Notes: a model not told the origin generated them from the letters alone. Shown: positions 35,307-44,664, counted from the first letter of the stretch. The stretch is DNA of 64,000 bases from G963422565 sp963422565 (GCA_963422565.1 OY730228.1:620001-684000), one strand, 5' to 3'. Translations and numbers: made by a program.

Positions 35307-36287
35307 ATGACGGCGCCCCGCCGCCGGCCTCCCCCGATCCCGCGGCTCGCCGCCCTCGCCGCGCTGATCGGCCTCGCCTGCGGCTGCGCCGGGCAGCCGC
35401 CGGGCGGTCACCCGCCGCGAAACGATTCCGCCGCTCCCGCACCGTCGGGCGGGACGGTGGTCGTCGAGAAGGGCGATTCGCTCTACCGAATCGCCCGTCG
35501 CCACGGCATCTCGATCAGGGAGCTGATCGCGATCAACGATGTCCGGCCGCCGCGCTACGTCATCCATCCCGGCCAGCGCCTGCGCCTGCCCGAACGGCAG
35601 ACCCACCTCGTCGCCAGGGGCGAGACGCTGCGCGCCGTCTCCGAGCGCTACAGGATCCCGGTCAACCGGCTTGCCCGGACCAACGGCATCGCTGCGCCCT
35701 ACCGGCTGCGCGAAGGGCAACGGCTGGCGCTCTCGGACCGCCCGCCCGTCGCCGCCGCGGCGCGGCGGCCGCGTGGCCCGCCGCCGCCGCGATCCGCGCG
35801 AAGCGCCCGCCCGCCGCCCGCCGCCCTCGCCAAGCCGCCGCCGCGCCGCGCGAGCCGCTTCCTGTGGCCGGTGCGCGGGCCGGTCGCGGTCGGCTTCGGG
35901 CCGCGCGGCAAGGGGCTGTACAATGACGGGGTCAACATCCTCGCCCGGCGCGGGACCCCGGTAAAGGCGGCCGAGAACGGCGTCGTCGCCTATGCCGGCA
36001 ACGAGATCCGGGGCTTCGGCAATCTGCTTCTGGTCAAGCATGCCGGCGGCTGGATGAGTGCCTACGCCCACAACCAGACGCTACTGGTGCGCGCCGGCCA
36101 GACGGTACGGCGCGGCGAGCCGATCTCGCGGGTCGGCAGCAGCGGCAGCGTCCAGCGCCCGCAGCTCCATTTCGAACTCCGCCGCCGCGGCCGGGTGGTC
36201 GATCCGCTGCGCTATCTCGCGCGGCCGCAGCGCGTCAGCCGGTCGGCTCCAGCCGTTTCCCCAGCCGCCCGGCCAGATCCTGGATGA
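35307..36287 (+). CDS. NlpD-like LysM/M23 protein with degenerate peptidase domain
   Basis: 326 residues. The ATG at 35307 is used because GGAGG lies nine bases upstream, whereas the ATG at 35298 directly abuts it. A hydrophobic signal (LAALAALIGLACGCAG) with a cysteine suggests a lipoprotein, although the lipobox is imperfect. Two LysM repeats follow (VVVEKGDSLYRIARRHGI and HLVARGETLRAVSERYRI), then an Arg/Pro/Ala linker. The C-terminal M23 domain carries NDGVNI where active enzymes have HxGxD, so zinc binding is probably lost. Like NlpD and EnvC, it is therefore more likely an activator of cell-wall amidases than a peptidase. The last 53 bp overlap the convergent ATPase gene. Confidence 0.85.
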   Translation: MTAPRRRPPPIPRLAALAALIGLACGCAGQPPGGHPPRNDSAAPAPSGGTVVVEKGDSLYRIARRHGISIRELIAINDVRPPRYVIHPGQRLRLPERQTHLVARGETLRAVSERYRIPVNRLARTNGIAAPYRLREGQRLALSDRPPVAAAARRPRGPPPPRSARSARPPPAALAKPPPRRASRFLWPVRGPVAVGFGPRGKGLYNDGVNILARRGTPVKAAENGVVAYAGNEIRGFGNLLLVKHAGGWMSAYAHNQTLLVRAGQTVRRGEPISRVGSSGSVQRPQLHFELRRRGRVVDPLRYLARPQRVSRSAPAVSPAARPDPG

Positions 36288-37101
36288 ACTGCCAGGCGAC
36301 CCGGCCAGAGCGGGCACCGCGTGCGATCGACCATTCGTTGGCCTCGGCACGCAGCCGATCGGGGTCGACCTCCAGCCCGAAATGCGCCGCATAGCCGGCG
36401 GCGATCCGGAAATAGGTGTTCTGGTCGCAGCCATGGAAACCGAGCCAGAGGCCGAACCGGTCCGACAGCGACACCTTCTCCTCGACCGCCTCGGCCGGGT
36501 TGATCGCCGTCGACCGCTCGTTCTCGATCATGTCGCGCGGCATCAGATGGCGCCGGTTCGACGTGGCGTAGAAGAGGGTGTTGGCGGGCCGGCCCTCGAT
36601 CCCGCCCTCAAGCAGCGCCTTGAGCGATTTGAAGCTCGTGTCCTCGGCCTCGAAGGAAAGGTCGTCGCAGAAAAGGAGGAAGCGCCGTTCCCGCCCGCGC
36701 AGCCGCCCGAGCAGGACCGGCAGGGTGGCGAGGTCCTCGCGGTGGATCTCGATCAGCCCCAGCCGGCCGCCGGTCTCGCTGCTGACCCTGCCGTGCACCG
36801 CCTTGATCAACGAACTCTTGCCCATGCCGCGGGCGCCCCAGAGCAGGGCGTTGTTGGCCGGCAGCCCATCGGCGAAGCGCCGCGTGTTGGCGAGCAGCGT
36901 CTCGCAAGCGCGGTCGATCCCGACCAGTAGATCGAGGTCGAGGCGGTTGACCCGGGCGACCGGGACCAGCCGGTCGTCCTCGGCGCGCCAGACGAAGGCG
37001 TCCGCGGCGTCGAGGTCGGGCTCGGCCTCCGGGACCGGCGCCGCCCGGTCGAGCGCATCGGCGATGCGCCGGAGCAGCGCCGCGGTCTCCCCATCCATCA
37101 T
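36235..37101 (-). CDS. DUF815-type ATP-binding protein
   Basis: 288 residues. Walker A is GARGMGKSSLIKA (around residues 88-100) and Walker B is FLLFCDDLSFE. YATSNRRHLMPRDM and SLSDRFGLWLGFHG are hallmarks of DUF815 AAA-like proteins. The cellular role of the family is not established. It is divergent from yajC, and its 3' end overlaps the NlpD-like gene. This position between nlpD and yajC is common in alphaproteobacteria. Confidence 0.85.
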   Translation of the reverse strand: MMDGETAALLRRIADALDRAAPVPEAEPDLDAADAFVWRAEDDRLVPVARVNRLDLDLLVGIDRACETLLANTRRFADGLPANNALLWGARGMGKSSLIKAVHGRVSSETGGRLGLIEIHREDLATLPVLLGRLRGRERRFLLFCDDLSFEAEDTSFKSLKALLEGGIEGRPANTLFYATSNRRHLMPRDMIENERSTAINPAEAVEEKVSLSDRFGLWLGFHGCDQNTYFRIAAGYAAHFGLEVDPDRLRAEANEWSIARGARSGRVAWQFIQDLAGRLGKRLEPTG

Positions 37102-37146
37102 CCGGCGATCCTCGACAACGCCTCGGTCGAGGTCAACGGGGCGCGG

Positions 37147-37174
37147 TTGCGCAGGACCGGCGGTCGGCTATAGT
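37147..37174 (+). promoter_or_regulatory. Candidate sigma-70-type promoter of yajC-secDF
   Basis: -35-like TTGCGC (37147-37152) and -10 TATAGT (37169-37174, five of six consensus bases) with a 16-bp spacer, 41 bp before the yajC ATG. A GAGGAGG ribosome site lies at 37200-37206. Confidence 0.5.
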
Positions 37175-37214
37175 CCGATCCGCCCTGCCGGACCGGCCAG
37201 AGGAGGATCGAACC

Positions 37215-37736
37215 ATGCTCGTATCTCCAGCATTCGCGCAGGATGCGGGAGGAGGGCTGGGCGGCATCGAGCCGCTGATCCCGCTGGTCCTGATCTTCGT
37301 GGTCTTCTACTTCCTGCTCATCCGCCCGCAGCAGAAGAAGGCTAAGGCGCATCGCCAGATGATCGGCGAGCTCAGGCGCGGCGACCGTATCGTCACCTCT
37401 GGAGGGCTGATCGGCCAGATCCAGCGCGTCCTCGGCGACAGCGAGCTCCTGGTCGAGATCGCCGACGGGGTCCGGGTGCGGATCAGGCGCTCGATGATCG
37501 CCGAGCTGGTGAGCAAGCCCGAGCCCAGGCGGGCGCGCGACGACCGCGACGATGACGACGAGGAGGAGGAGGAAGAACGGCCGCGCCGGAGCCGGCGCAA
37601 GGCGGCACGGGCGCGCGCCGAGCCCGAGGATCGGGGCGAGCCGGACGATCCGGTCGAGGAGGACGATGCCGACGGTCCCGAAGATTCCGACGATGCTGAT
37701 CGGGACCGCCCCAGGCCCCGGCGCCAGCGCGGCTGA
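37215..37736 (+). CDS. yajC: Preprotein translocase accessory subunit YajC with long charged tail
   Basis: 173 residues; typical YajC proteins are about 110. The membrane helix IPLVLIFVVFYFLLIRPQQK (residues 22-41) is followed by the KKAKAHRQMIGELRRGDRIV core. From about residue 100 the protein is an alternating acidic/basic low-complexity tail (DDRDDDDEEEEEERPRRSRR and on). It associates with SecDF in the inner membrane. The first residues (MLVSPAFAQDAGG) look like a short signal-like leader common in alphaproteobacterial YajC. Confidence 0.92.
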   Translation: MLVSPAFAQDAGGGLGGIEPLIPLVLIFVVFYFLLIRPQQKKAKAHRQMIGELRRGDRIVTSGGLIGQIQRVLGDSELLVEIADGVRVRIRRSMIAELVSKPEPRRARDDRDDDDEEEEEERPRRSRRKAARARAEPEDRGEPDDPVEEDDADGPEDSDDADRDRPRPRRQRG

Positions 37737-37762
37737 GCCTCCGCCCGGCGGCGTTCCGACTC

Positions 37763-39337
37763 ATGATCCATTTCACCAGGTGGAAGATCGCTCTGATCGC
37801 CGCGGTCTGCGCGTTCGGCCTGCTCTACGCGGCCCCCAACCTGGTCGACGAGAGCCTGCTCGAAGGGGTCCCGGACGGGCTACCCAACAAGCAGATCAGC
37901 CTCGGGCTCGATCTCCAGGGCGGCTCGCATCTGCTGCTCGAGGTCGAGGTCGATACGGTCATCAAAGAACGGCTGACGGCGCTGGTCGATTCGGCGCGGG
38001 TCGAGCTCCGACGCGCCCGGATCGGCTATCGCGGCCTCGGCGTGCGCGGCGACGGCATCACCTTCCTGCTGCGCGATCCCGGACAGGCGGGCGAAGCGCG
38101 GGCCATCCTCCGGCGGATCGAGCCCCAGGCGGAGCTCGACGAGGACGGCGACCGGCTGTCGCTGGTGCTGACCGAGCAGGCGCTGCGTGAACGGCGAAGC
38201 GCCGCGGTCTCCCAGTCGATCGAGATCGTCCGCCGGCGGATCGACGAGACCGGCGTGCGCGAACCGACGATCCAGCGCCAGGGCGCCGACCGTATCCTGG
38301 TGCAGCTCCCCGGCGTCAAGGACCCCGAGCGCATCAAGCGCCTCCTCGGCAAGACGGCGAAGATGCAGTTCCGGCTGGTCGACCAGTCGATGTCGCCCCG
38401 CCAGGCCCGGCTCGGCCGGCCGCCGCCGGGCTCGGAAGTGCTCGAAGCGGACAACGAGCGCGACGCCGACGGCGTGCCCCGCCTCTACTTGGTGCGCAAG
38501 CGGGTGATGGTCGGCGGCGAGATGCTGGTCGACGCCCAGCCAACGGTGCAGGACGCCCAGCCGGTGGTGAGCTTCCGCTTCGATGCCGTCGGCGCCCGGC
38601 GTTTCGGCGATGCCACGAAGCGCAATGTCGGGCGGCCTTTCGCCATCATCCTCGACGGCAGGGTGATCAGCGCGCCGGTGATCCGCGAGCCGATCCTCGG
38701 CGGCTCCGGCATCATCACCGGCGGCTTCACGGTGCAGTCGGCGCGCGACCTCGCGCTGCTGCTGCGCGCCGGCGCCCTGCCGGCGCCGCTGACGGTGCTC
38801 GAGGAGCGCACCGTCGGGCCAGGGCTCGGCGCCGACTCGATCCGCGCCGGCAAGATCGCGAGCGTGCTCGCGGTCGCCTTCGTGATCCTGTTCATGGCCG
38901 GGAGCTACGGCCTGTTCGGCCTGATGGCGGATGTGGCGCTGATCCTGAACATGATCCTGATCGCCGCGGTGCTGTCGCTGCTCCAGGCCACGCTGACGCT
39001 GCCGGGGATCGCCGGGATCGTGCTGACGATCGGCATGGCGGTGGACGCGAACGTGCTGATCTTCGAACGAATACGCGAGGAGCAGCGCAACGGGCGAACG
39101 CCGATCTCGGCGATCGAGGCCGGCTACCGGCGCGCGATCACCACGATTGTCGACGCCAACCTGACGACCTTCATTGCCGCGGCGCTGCTGTTCCAATTCG
39201 GTTCCGGGCCGATCAAGGGTTTCGCAGTGACGCTGGCGATCGGGCTGCTGACCTCGATGTTTACCGCGATGATGGTCACCCGGCTGATGGTCGCGACATG
39301 GCTGCGCCGCCGGCGCCCGCAGCGACTGCCGATCTGA
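37763..39337 (+). CDS. secD: Protein translocase subunit SecD
   Basis: 524 residues. The N-terminal helix (WKIALIAAVCAFGLLYAAPN) precedes the large periplasmic domain beginning LGLDLQGGSHLLLEV. The membrane half contains the conserved VDANVLIFERIREE motif of the RND-like proton channel. SecD with SecF pulls exported proteins through SecYEG using the proton gradient. Located 26 bp after yajC. Confidence 0.95.
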   Translation: MIHFTRWKIALIAAVCAFGLLYAAPNLVDESLLEGVPDGLPNKQISLGLDLQGGSHLLLEVEVDTVIKERLTALVDSARVELRRARIGYRGLGVRGDGITFLLRDPGQAGEARAILRRIEPQAELDEDGDRLSLVLTEQALRERRSAAVSQSIEIVRRRIDETGVREPTIQRQGADRILVQLPGVKDPERIKRLLGKTAKMQFRLVDQSMSPRQARLGRPPPGSEVLEADNERDADGVPRLYLVRKRVMVGGEMLVDAQPTVQDAQPVVSFRFDAVGARRFGDATKRNVGRPFAIILDGRVISAPVIREPILGGSGIITGGFTVQSARDLALLLRAGALPAPLTVLEERTVGPGLGADSIRAGKIASVLAVAFVILFMAGSYGLFGLMADVALILNMILIAAVLSLLQATLTLPGIAGIVLTIGMAVDANVLIFERIREEQRNGRTPISAIEAGYRRAITTIVDANLTTFIAAALLFQFGSGPIKGFAVTLAIGLLTSMFTAMMVTRLMVATWLRRRRPQRLPI

Positions 39338-39348
39338 GCGGCGCCGGC

Positions 39349-40287
39349 ATGCGTCTCGTCAGCTTCATTCCGGTCGGCACCCGCATCGACTTCATGCGCC
39401 GGCGCAAGATCGCCGGTGGGGCGTCGCTGGTCCTCGCGGCGCTGTCGATCGTCCTGTTCCTGGTCCAGGGACTGAATTACGGGATCGACTTCCGGGGCGG
39501 CATCCTGCTCGAGGTCCGCACCCCGGGCGCTGCCGACATGGCGGCGCTGCGCGGCGATCTGTCCGGGCTCGGGCTGGGCGAGATCGAGCTGCAGGAGTTC
39601 GGGCGCGAGACCGACGTGCTGATCCGCATCGAGAAGCAGCCGGGCGGCGAGACAGCGCAGCTCGAGGCCGTAGAGGCGGTCAAGGCGTCCCTCGGCGGCG
39701 GCGTCGACTACCGCCGGGTGGAGTTCGTGGGGCCCAAGGTCGGCGACGAATTGATCGAGGCCGGGGTGACCGCGGTGCTGCTCGCACTCGCAGCGATGCT
39801 GATCTATATCTGGTTCCGCTTCGAATGGCAGTTCGGCGTCGGCGCGGTCGCCGCGCTGCTCCACGATGTGGTGCTCACGATCGGCGTCTTCGCGCTGCTC
39901 GGGCTCGAGTTCAACCTCTCGACCGTGGCGGCGATCCTGACCATCGCCGGCTACTCGATCAACGACACCGTGGTCGTCTACGACCGGGTGCGCGAGAACC
40001 TCCGCAAATACAAGACCATGCCGCTGGTCGATCTGTTCAATCTCAGCGTCAACGAGACCCTGTCGCGGACGATCCTGACGAGCCTGACGACGCTTCTGGC
40101 GCTGTTCGCCCTGTTCTTCTTCGGCGGCCAGGTCATAAAGGGGTTCAGCTTCGCGATGATCTGGGGCGTGGTCATCGGCACCTATTCGTCGATCTGGATC
40201 GCGGTCCCGCTGCTGATCTACATGCGGCTCAACCGCGGCGGAATGATTATCGAGGAGACCGGCGAAGAGGCGTCCGGCGGCGGTTGA
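39349..40287 (+). CDS. secF: Protein translocase subunit SecF
   Basis: 312 residues from the ATG at 39349 (MRLVSFIPVGTRIDFM), 11 bp after the secD stop. An upstream in-frame ATG at 39298 would overlap secD and add a non-conserved leader. LNYGIDFRGGILLEV, and the membrane motif GYSINDTVVVYDRVRENLRK, are typical. It completes SecDF. Confidence 0.94.
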   Translation: MRLVSFIPVGTRIDFMRRRKIAGGASLVLAALSIVLFLVQGLNYGIDFRGGILLEVRTPGAADMAALRGDLSGLGLGEIELQEFGRETDVLIRIEKQPGGETAQLEAVEAVKASLGGGVDYRRVEFVGPKVGDELIEAGVTAVLLALAAMLIYIWFRFEWQFGVGAVAALLHDVVLTIGVFALLGLEFNLSTVAAILTIAGYSINDTVVVYDRVRENLRKYKTMPLVDLFNLSVNETLSRTILTSLTTLLALFALFFFGGQVIKGFSFAMIWGVVIGTYSSIWIAVPLLIYMRLNRGGMIIEETGEEASGGG

Positions 40288-40512
40288 GGCCGATCGAGGA
40301 CACCGTGGCCGCCGAAAGCGCCCGCATGTCGTCGGTGTCGAGTTTCAGAATCGGTCCGAACAGGAGACAGCCCGCGAGACCGCTATGGCGATCGAGGCGT
40401 TCGCCATTATCATCTCGTGAGATCGTCCCCGCCCGTGCCGCGCTCTCGCTGCGGCGTACGCCCGGCGGCAGGACGACCTCCCCGCCAAGGCTCGTCCTCG
40501 CGGACATACCGG

Positions 40513-41643
40513 ATGGTTTTCAGATTCGTGCATACGGCGGACTGGCAGCTGGGCAAGCAGTTCGCCTTCATTCCGGGCGATGCCGGCGCCGCGCTGCGCA
40601 ACCGGCGTATCGAGACGGTCAAGGCGATCGGCAGGTTGGCGGCCAAGCGAAGCGCAAATGCGGTGCTGGTGGCCGGCGACGCCTTCGACGCCAATGCCGT
40701 CGCCGACCGCACGCTGATCCGGATGCTGGAAGCGCTGAAGACGTTTTCCGGCGACTGGGTGTTCATTCCGGGCAATCACGATGCGGCGCTGGCCGACTCG
40801 GTCTGGACGCGTTTATGTCATCGGAAACCGCCCACCAACGTGCATCTCGCCGTCGAGCCCGAACGGCCGCTGCCGCTCGCCGGCGGGCAGGCCGTGGTGC
40901 TGCCGGCGGTGTTGCAGAGACGCCATGAGATCGACGACCTCACGGCTTGGTTCGACCGCGCGGAGACGTCGGATGGCGCCATGCGAATCGGGCTGGCGCA
41001 CGGGTCGGTGCCGGAGTTTCTTCCCGACTCTTCTGGCACACCGAACCCGGTCGCCGCCGGGCGCGCCGATGCCGCAGGGCTCGACTATCTGGCGCTCGGA
41101 GACTGGCATGGGACCCTCGGCATAAACGACCGCACTTGGTATTCCGGCACGCCGGAGGCCGACGGCTTCGCCTCCGGCAATCCCGGCAATGCACTGGTGG
41201 TGACGCTCCGCGAGCCGGGCGCCCCACCCGAAATCGAGACGGTCCCGACCGGACATTTCACTTGGCGGTCCGAGGCCGCGGAGGTCCGCGGCGGCGGCGA
41301 CATCGAGGCGCTCGACCGCAAGATCGCCGAGCTGGCCCCGGAGCCGGAACGATGCCTGCTTCGGCTCACGCTCTCGGGCACGGTCGATCTGGCGACCCGT
41401 GCAAGGCTCCGCGACCGCCTCGAACGCCGGGGCGCGTTGCTCCACTATCTCGATGTCCGCCAAGACGGCCTGCTGGACGAGCCCAGCGACGACGACCTGG
41501 ACCACATAGACAAGGGCGGATTCGTGCGCACCGCCATGGAACGCCTGCGGAGCCGGGCGAGCGACGAGGCCGACCCTGACCGCGCCGTCGCCGCGATGGC
41601 GCTGGCCCGCCTCTACGAAACCCATGTCGGAACGGGGGGATAG
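40513..41643 (+). CDS. Mre11/SbcD-like DNA repair metallophosphoesterase
   Basis: 376 residues from the ATG at 40513. Metallophosphoesterase motifs are FVHTADWQLG (Asp10, with Gln12 where many relatives have His), GDAFD (55-59), GNHD (87-90), LAHGS, and GDWHG. These would bind two Mn ions for DNA end cleavage. The C-terminal capping part is divergent. It is 6 bp upstream of a Rad50-like ATPase gene, so the two should form one complex. The pair is wedged between secF and the methylamine cluster and may be accessory DNA. Confidence 0.82.
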   Translation: MVFRFVHTADWQLGKQFAFIPGDAGAALRNRRIETVKAIGRLAAKRSANAVLVAGDAFDANAVADRTLIRMLEALKTFSGDWVFIPGNHDAALADSVWTRLCHRKPPTNVHLAVEPERPLPLAGGQAVVLPAVLQRRHEIDDLTAWFDRAETSDGAMRIGLAHGSVPEFLPDSSGTPNPVAAGRADAAGLDYLALGDWHGTLGINDRTWYSGTPEADGFASGNPGNALVVTLREPGAPPEIETVPTGHFTWRSEAAEVRGGGDIEALDRKIAELAPEPERCLLRLTLSGTVDLATRARLRDRLERRGALLHYLDVRQDGLLDEPSDDDLDHIDKGGFVRTAMERLRSRASDEADPDRAVAAMALARLYETHVGTGG

Positions 41644-41649
41644 GCAGCG

Positions 41650-44316
41650 GTGCGGATAGACCGGTTCGCCGTCCGCGGCTTCCGCAAGCTCGCCGAGGGC
41701 GTGGCTGTCGAGGGTCTTGAGGCCGGCATCACCGTCATCGTCGGCGACAATGAGGAAGGCAAGTCCACGCTGCTGAAGGCGCTCCAGAGCGCGTTCTTCG
41801 ACCGGCACAACCTGACCGGCCAGGGCGTCGAGCAGATGATGCCGTTCGGTGCGCGCGGCATGCGCCCGCGCATCGAGGTGGATTTCGAGCTCGCGCAGAC
41901 GGGCTATCGGTTGGAAAAGGCGTTCGGGCGGAATCCGGAGGCGTTGCTGGAAGGCGGCGGCAGTCGATGGGCGGGGGAGGCAGCGGAGGGCAGGCTCCTT
42001 GACCTGCTCGGTTTCTCCCGCCCGGGGCGCGGCGCTGCCGGCGAGGCGCACAGAGGCCTCGCCGGCCTTCTCTGGGTCGAGCAGGGCCGCGCCTTTCAGC
42101 CGCTCGGCATGAACGCGGACAGCCAGACAGTCCTGAGGGAAGCCATAGAGGGCGAAGTCGGGCAGGTGCTCGGCGGCGAGCGCGGCCGCCGATTGCTGGA
42201 CCTCGTGGAGAAACGCGCGAGCGACTACTACACCCGAACCGGCCGCGAACGCGATGCGTTGAAAGGCCCCCGCGAGCGCGCGCGGGCGATCGAGGAGGAA
42301 TGCGCGGCGCTCGAAGCCGGACTCCGGTCCTATGACGACAGGGTGAAACGGCTTGGGCAGTTGCGGGAAGGCCTCGCGCGCTACAGGCGGGGCGGCTCGC
42401 TCGCCAAGGCGCAGGAGGAAGCCGAAAAGGCCGAGGCCGCGCTTCGCAGCCTCGAAGCAGTCGAGGGGCGGCTCGAAACCGCAAGGGCGCGAATGGAGCA
42501 GGCCCGAAGCGCTTGGCAGACGGTCAAGGACGCTCGGAAGAGAAGAAGAGCGCTGATCGAAACGGTGGGGACGGCCATCCGGCAAGCCGGCGAGGCGGCC
42601 GCCGCCCTGGAGGAGCTGGAGCCGGAGTATCGCGATGCCCAACTCAGGCTGACGGAGGCGGAGAGCGAGCTCGCCGCACTCAATGGGAGACGCGAAGAGG
42701 CGAACGCCCTCTGGATCGGGGCGCGCCGCACGCGCGAGCGGGCCGAACTCGCAGCCGGCCTGCATGCGCTCGACGAACGGCTGAAGCAGGCGGAATCGCT
42801 GGCGGAGCGGATCGATCGGGATCGACAGGCGCTCGCCGCCAGTCCGGTAAACGAGGATGCTGTCGCCAAGTTGCGGAAAATGCGCTCGGAGCAGATAGGT
42901 CTGGAAGCTGCGCTTGGAGCGGCTGCGGCTACGCTCGTTTTTTCCCCGGAGGACGGGCGAAGCGTGTCGCTGGACGGACGGCCCGTCGATATGAACGGGC
43001 CTGTGCGCGTCACCGAGAACAGCATCTTCCATCTCCAGGATTTCGGAAGGCTGGAAGTCCGCCCCGGCGAACGGGACGTCGCGAGGTTGCGCGCCGACCT
43101 GTCCGAACTGGAGAGCCGGCTGCGCGACGCGCTTCGCCGCTTGGATGTGGTCGATCTGGCGGGCGCCGAAACCGCCTTGCGCGCGAAACAGGACTTGCAG
43201 GCGAAACGGGGAAATCTGCAGGGCGAACTCAGGGGCGTGGCGCCGGACGGTCTCCAAGCGCTTCGAGACACCGTGGGAGAACGGCGGGCGCGCCTGGCAG
43301 CGCTGGCGGGGCGGGATGGGGAGGACGCGCAAGATGCCGAAACTGCGCGGTCCGGCGAGCGGGCGGCGCTTCGCGACCGGGAGGAAGCGGAACATGCCGC
43401 CGAGCTGACGATGCGGGAGCGGGACGAGGCGCGCAAGCTGCACGAGCGTCTGCGGGAAGGTCGCATAAAGGCGGAGGCAGCACGCCGGCAGAAGGCGGAG
43501 ACCGCGGCGGAACGCCGGTTCGCGCTGGAAGAGGCGCGGAGAGAGTCGACCGACAACGGGTTGGCGGAGCGCGGCGCAGCGGCGGCGCGGACGCTGACGG
43601 AGAGGCGCGCGCGGTATGAAGCGGTGCTGGCGGAACGCGACGCCATGCACCCGGAGGCGCTGCGCATCGAGCAGGATCGCGCGGAAGACGCCCATCGCCG
43701 GCTGCGGACGCGGATCGAGGACGATGAGCGCGCCGAACGCGACCTTGCGGTCGAACTGCGCACGATGGGCCAACAGGGTCTGGCGGAGGAACTGAACCGT
43801 AAGAGGGGCGAACGCGAGATCGCCTTGAGCGACCTGACGCGGGTCGAGGCGGACGCGAAGGCCTGGAAACTGTTGCTCGAAACGCTGCGCCAGGCGGAGC
43901 GGGAGGCGAAGGAGACCTTTCTCGGGCCGGTGCGAGAGCGTTTGCGACCCTATCTGCGAATGCTTTTCCCGGAGACGGAATTGCGGCTGAGCGAGGACGA
44001 TCTGGAAATCGTCTCGCTGAGCCGCGGCGGGATCGAGGAGCCCTTCGCCGCGCTCAGCATCGGCGCGCGCGAGCAGATCGCCGTGCTGACCCGCCTGGCG
44101 CTGGCCGACCTGTTGCGAGAGAAAGGACGGCCGGTCGCGCTCATTCTCGACGACCCTCTGGTCAACAGCGACGACGAACGCTTCAGGCGCATGGAGCGCG
44201 CGTTGAGGAAGGCGGCAGCGTCCCTCCAGATCGTGATCCTGACCTGTCACGAGGCCCGTTACGAAACGCTCGGCGCGAAGATCATCCGCCTGGCGGACTG
44301 CCGGACGGGAGGGTAG
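41650..44316 (+). CDS. Rad50/SbcC/YhaN-like SMC-type ATPase without zinc hook
   Basis: 888 residues from a GTG start. The N-terminal Walker A is VGDNEEGKST (residues 31-40). The C-terminal ATPase half has AALSIGAREQIAVLTRLALA (signature-like) and Walker B LILDDPLVNSDD. Residues about 190-430 and 475-740 are Glu/Arg/Ala-rich coiled coils. At the coil apex there is no CxxC zinc hook. Instead, a beta-like segment with SPEDGRSVSLDGRPVDMNGP and SIFHLQDFGRLEV lies around residues 428-475, as in YhaN-type proteins. With the upstream phosphoesterase it should process DNA ends; a repair or anti-phage role cannot be separated by sequence. Confidence 0.82.
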   Translation: MRIDRFAVRGFRKLAEGVAVEGLEAGITVIVGDNEEGKSTLLKALQSAFFDRHNLTGQGVEQMMPFGARGMRPRIEVDFELAQTGYRLEKAFGRNPEALLEGGGSRWAGEAAEGRLLDLLGFSRPGRGAAGEAHRGLAGLLWVEQGRAFQPLGMNADSQTVLREAIEGEVGQVLGGERGRRLLDLVEKRASDYYTRTGRERDALKGPRERARAIEEECAALEAGLRSYDDRVKRLGQLREGLARYRRGGSLAKAQEEAEKAEAALRSLEAVEGRLETARARMEQARSAWQTVKDARKRRRALIETVGTAIRQAGEAAAALEELEPEYRDAQLRLTEAESELAALNGRREEANALWIGARRTRERAELAAGLHALDERLKQAESLAERIDRDRQALAASPVNEDAVAKLRKMRSEQIGLEAALGAAAATLVFSPEDGRSVSLDGRPVDMNGPVRVTENSIFHLQDFGRLEVRPGERDVARLRADLSELESRLRDALRRLDVVDLAGAETALRAKQDLQAKRGNLQGELRGVAPDGLQALRDTVGERRARLAALAGRDGEDAQDAETARSGERAALRDREEAEHAAELTMRERDEARKLHERLREGRIKAEAARRQKAETAAERRFALEEARRESTDNGLAERGAAAARTLTERRARYEAVLAERDAMHPEALRIEQDRAEDAHRRLRTRIEDDERAERDLAVELRTMGQQGLAEELNRKRGEREIALSDLTRVEADAKAWKLLLETLRQAEREAKETFLGPVRERLRPYLRMLFPETELRLSEDDLEIVSLSRGGIEEPFAALSIGAREQIAVLTRLALADLLREKGRPVALILDDPLVNSDDERFRRMERALRKAAASLQIVILTCHEARYETLGAKIIRLADCRTGG

Positions 44317-44664
44317 CGGCGCGGCCGAATCGATGAGGTATCCGCCGGACGGTGACCGAGTTCGGACAGATACGAGACGCGGAGCGTGGCGAAGCGACGC
44401 GCGGATGCAACGCCCTCAAGCGAGCGCGGACCGCGCCGCGGTCGGGCAACCGCCAGGGGCCGTCAGAGAGCGCCAAGAGCCCCCGGAGCCTCGATCGGGG
44501 CGCCCTGCTGCAAGGGTGTCGATTGTTGGCTGAGGGAGCCAACATAAATTCCAACGGCTTGTAGAACATTGTAATTACGAAGAAACTTCGGCACGAATCG
44601 CAGGAAATCCACTTGATCGAAGTTTGGAGAACGCGTCATTCGGACACGCTCAACAAGTCGACGC
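44317..44664. other. Gap with an A+T-rich tract and a hairpin
   Basis: 348 bp. The right-hand part (about 44540-44660) is clearly richer in A+T than the surrounding genome. A 58-codon minus-strand frame (44463-44639) reads MTRSPNFDQVDFLRFVPKFL and so on; it is not recognised and may be debris. An inverted repeat GTTGGCT/AGCCAAC sits at 44525-44543 with a 5-nt loop, but no T-tract follows it. This region lies just downstream of the methylamine operon end and the Rad50-like gene end. Confidence 0.4.

Noticed and set aside
40813..44250. Minus-strand open frame of about 1145 codons opposite the Rad50-like gene
   Set aside because: Shadow frame; the plus strand carries Walker motifs and coiled coils, while the minus frame shows no family resemblance.
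44525..44543. Rho-independent terminator
   Set aside because: The stem GTTGGCT/AGCCAAC is perfect but has no T-tract on either side.
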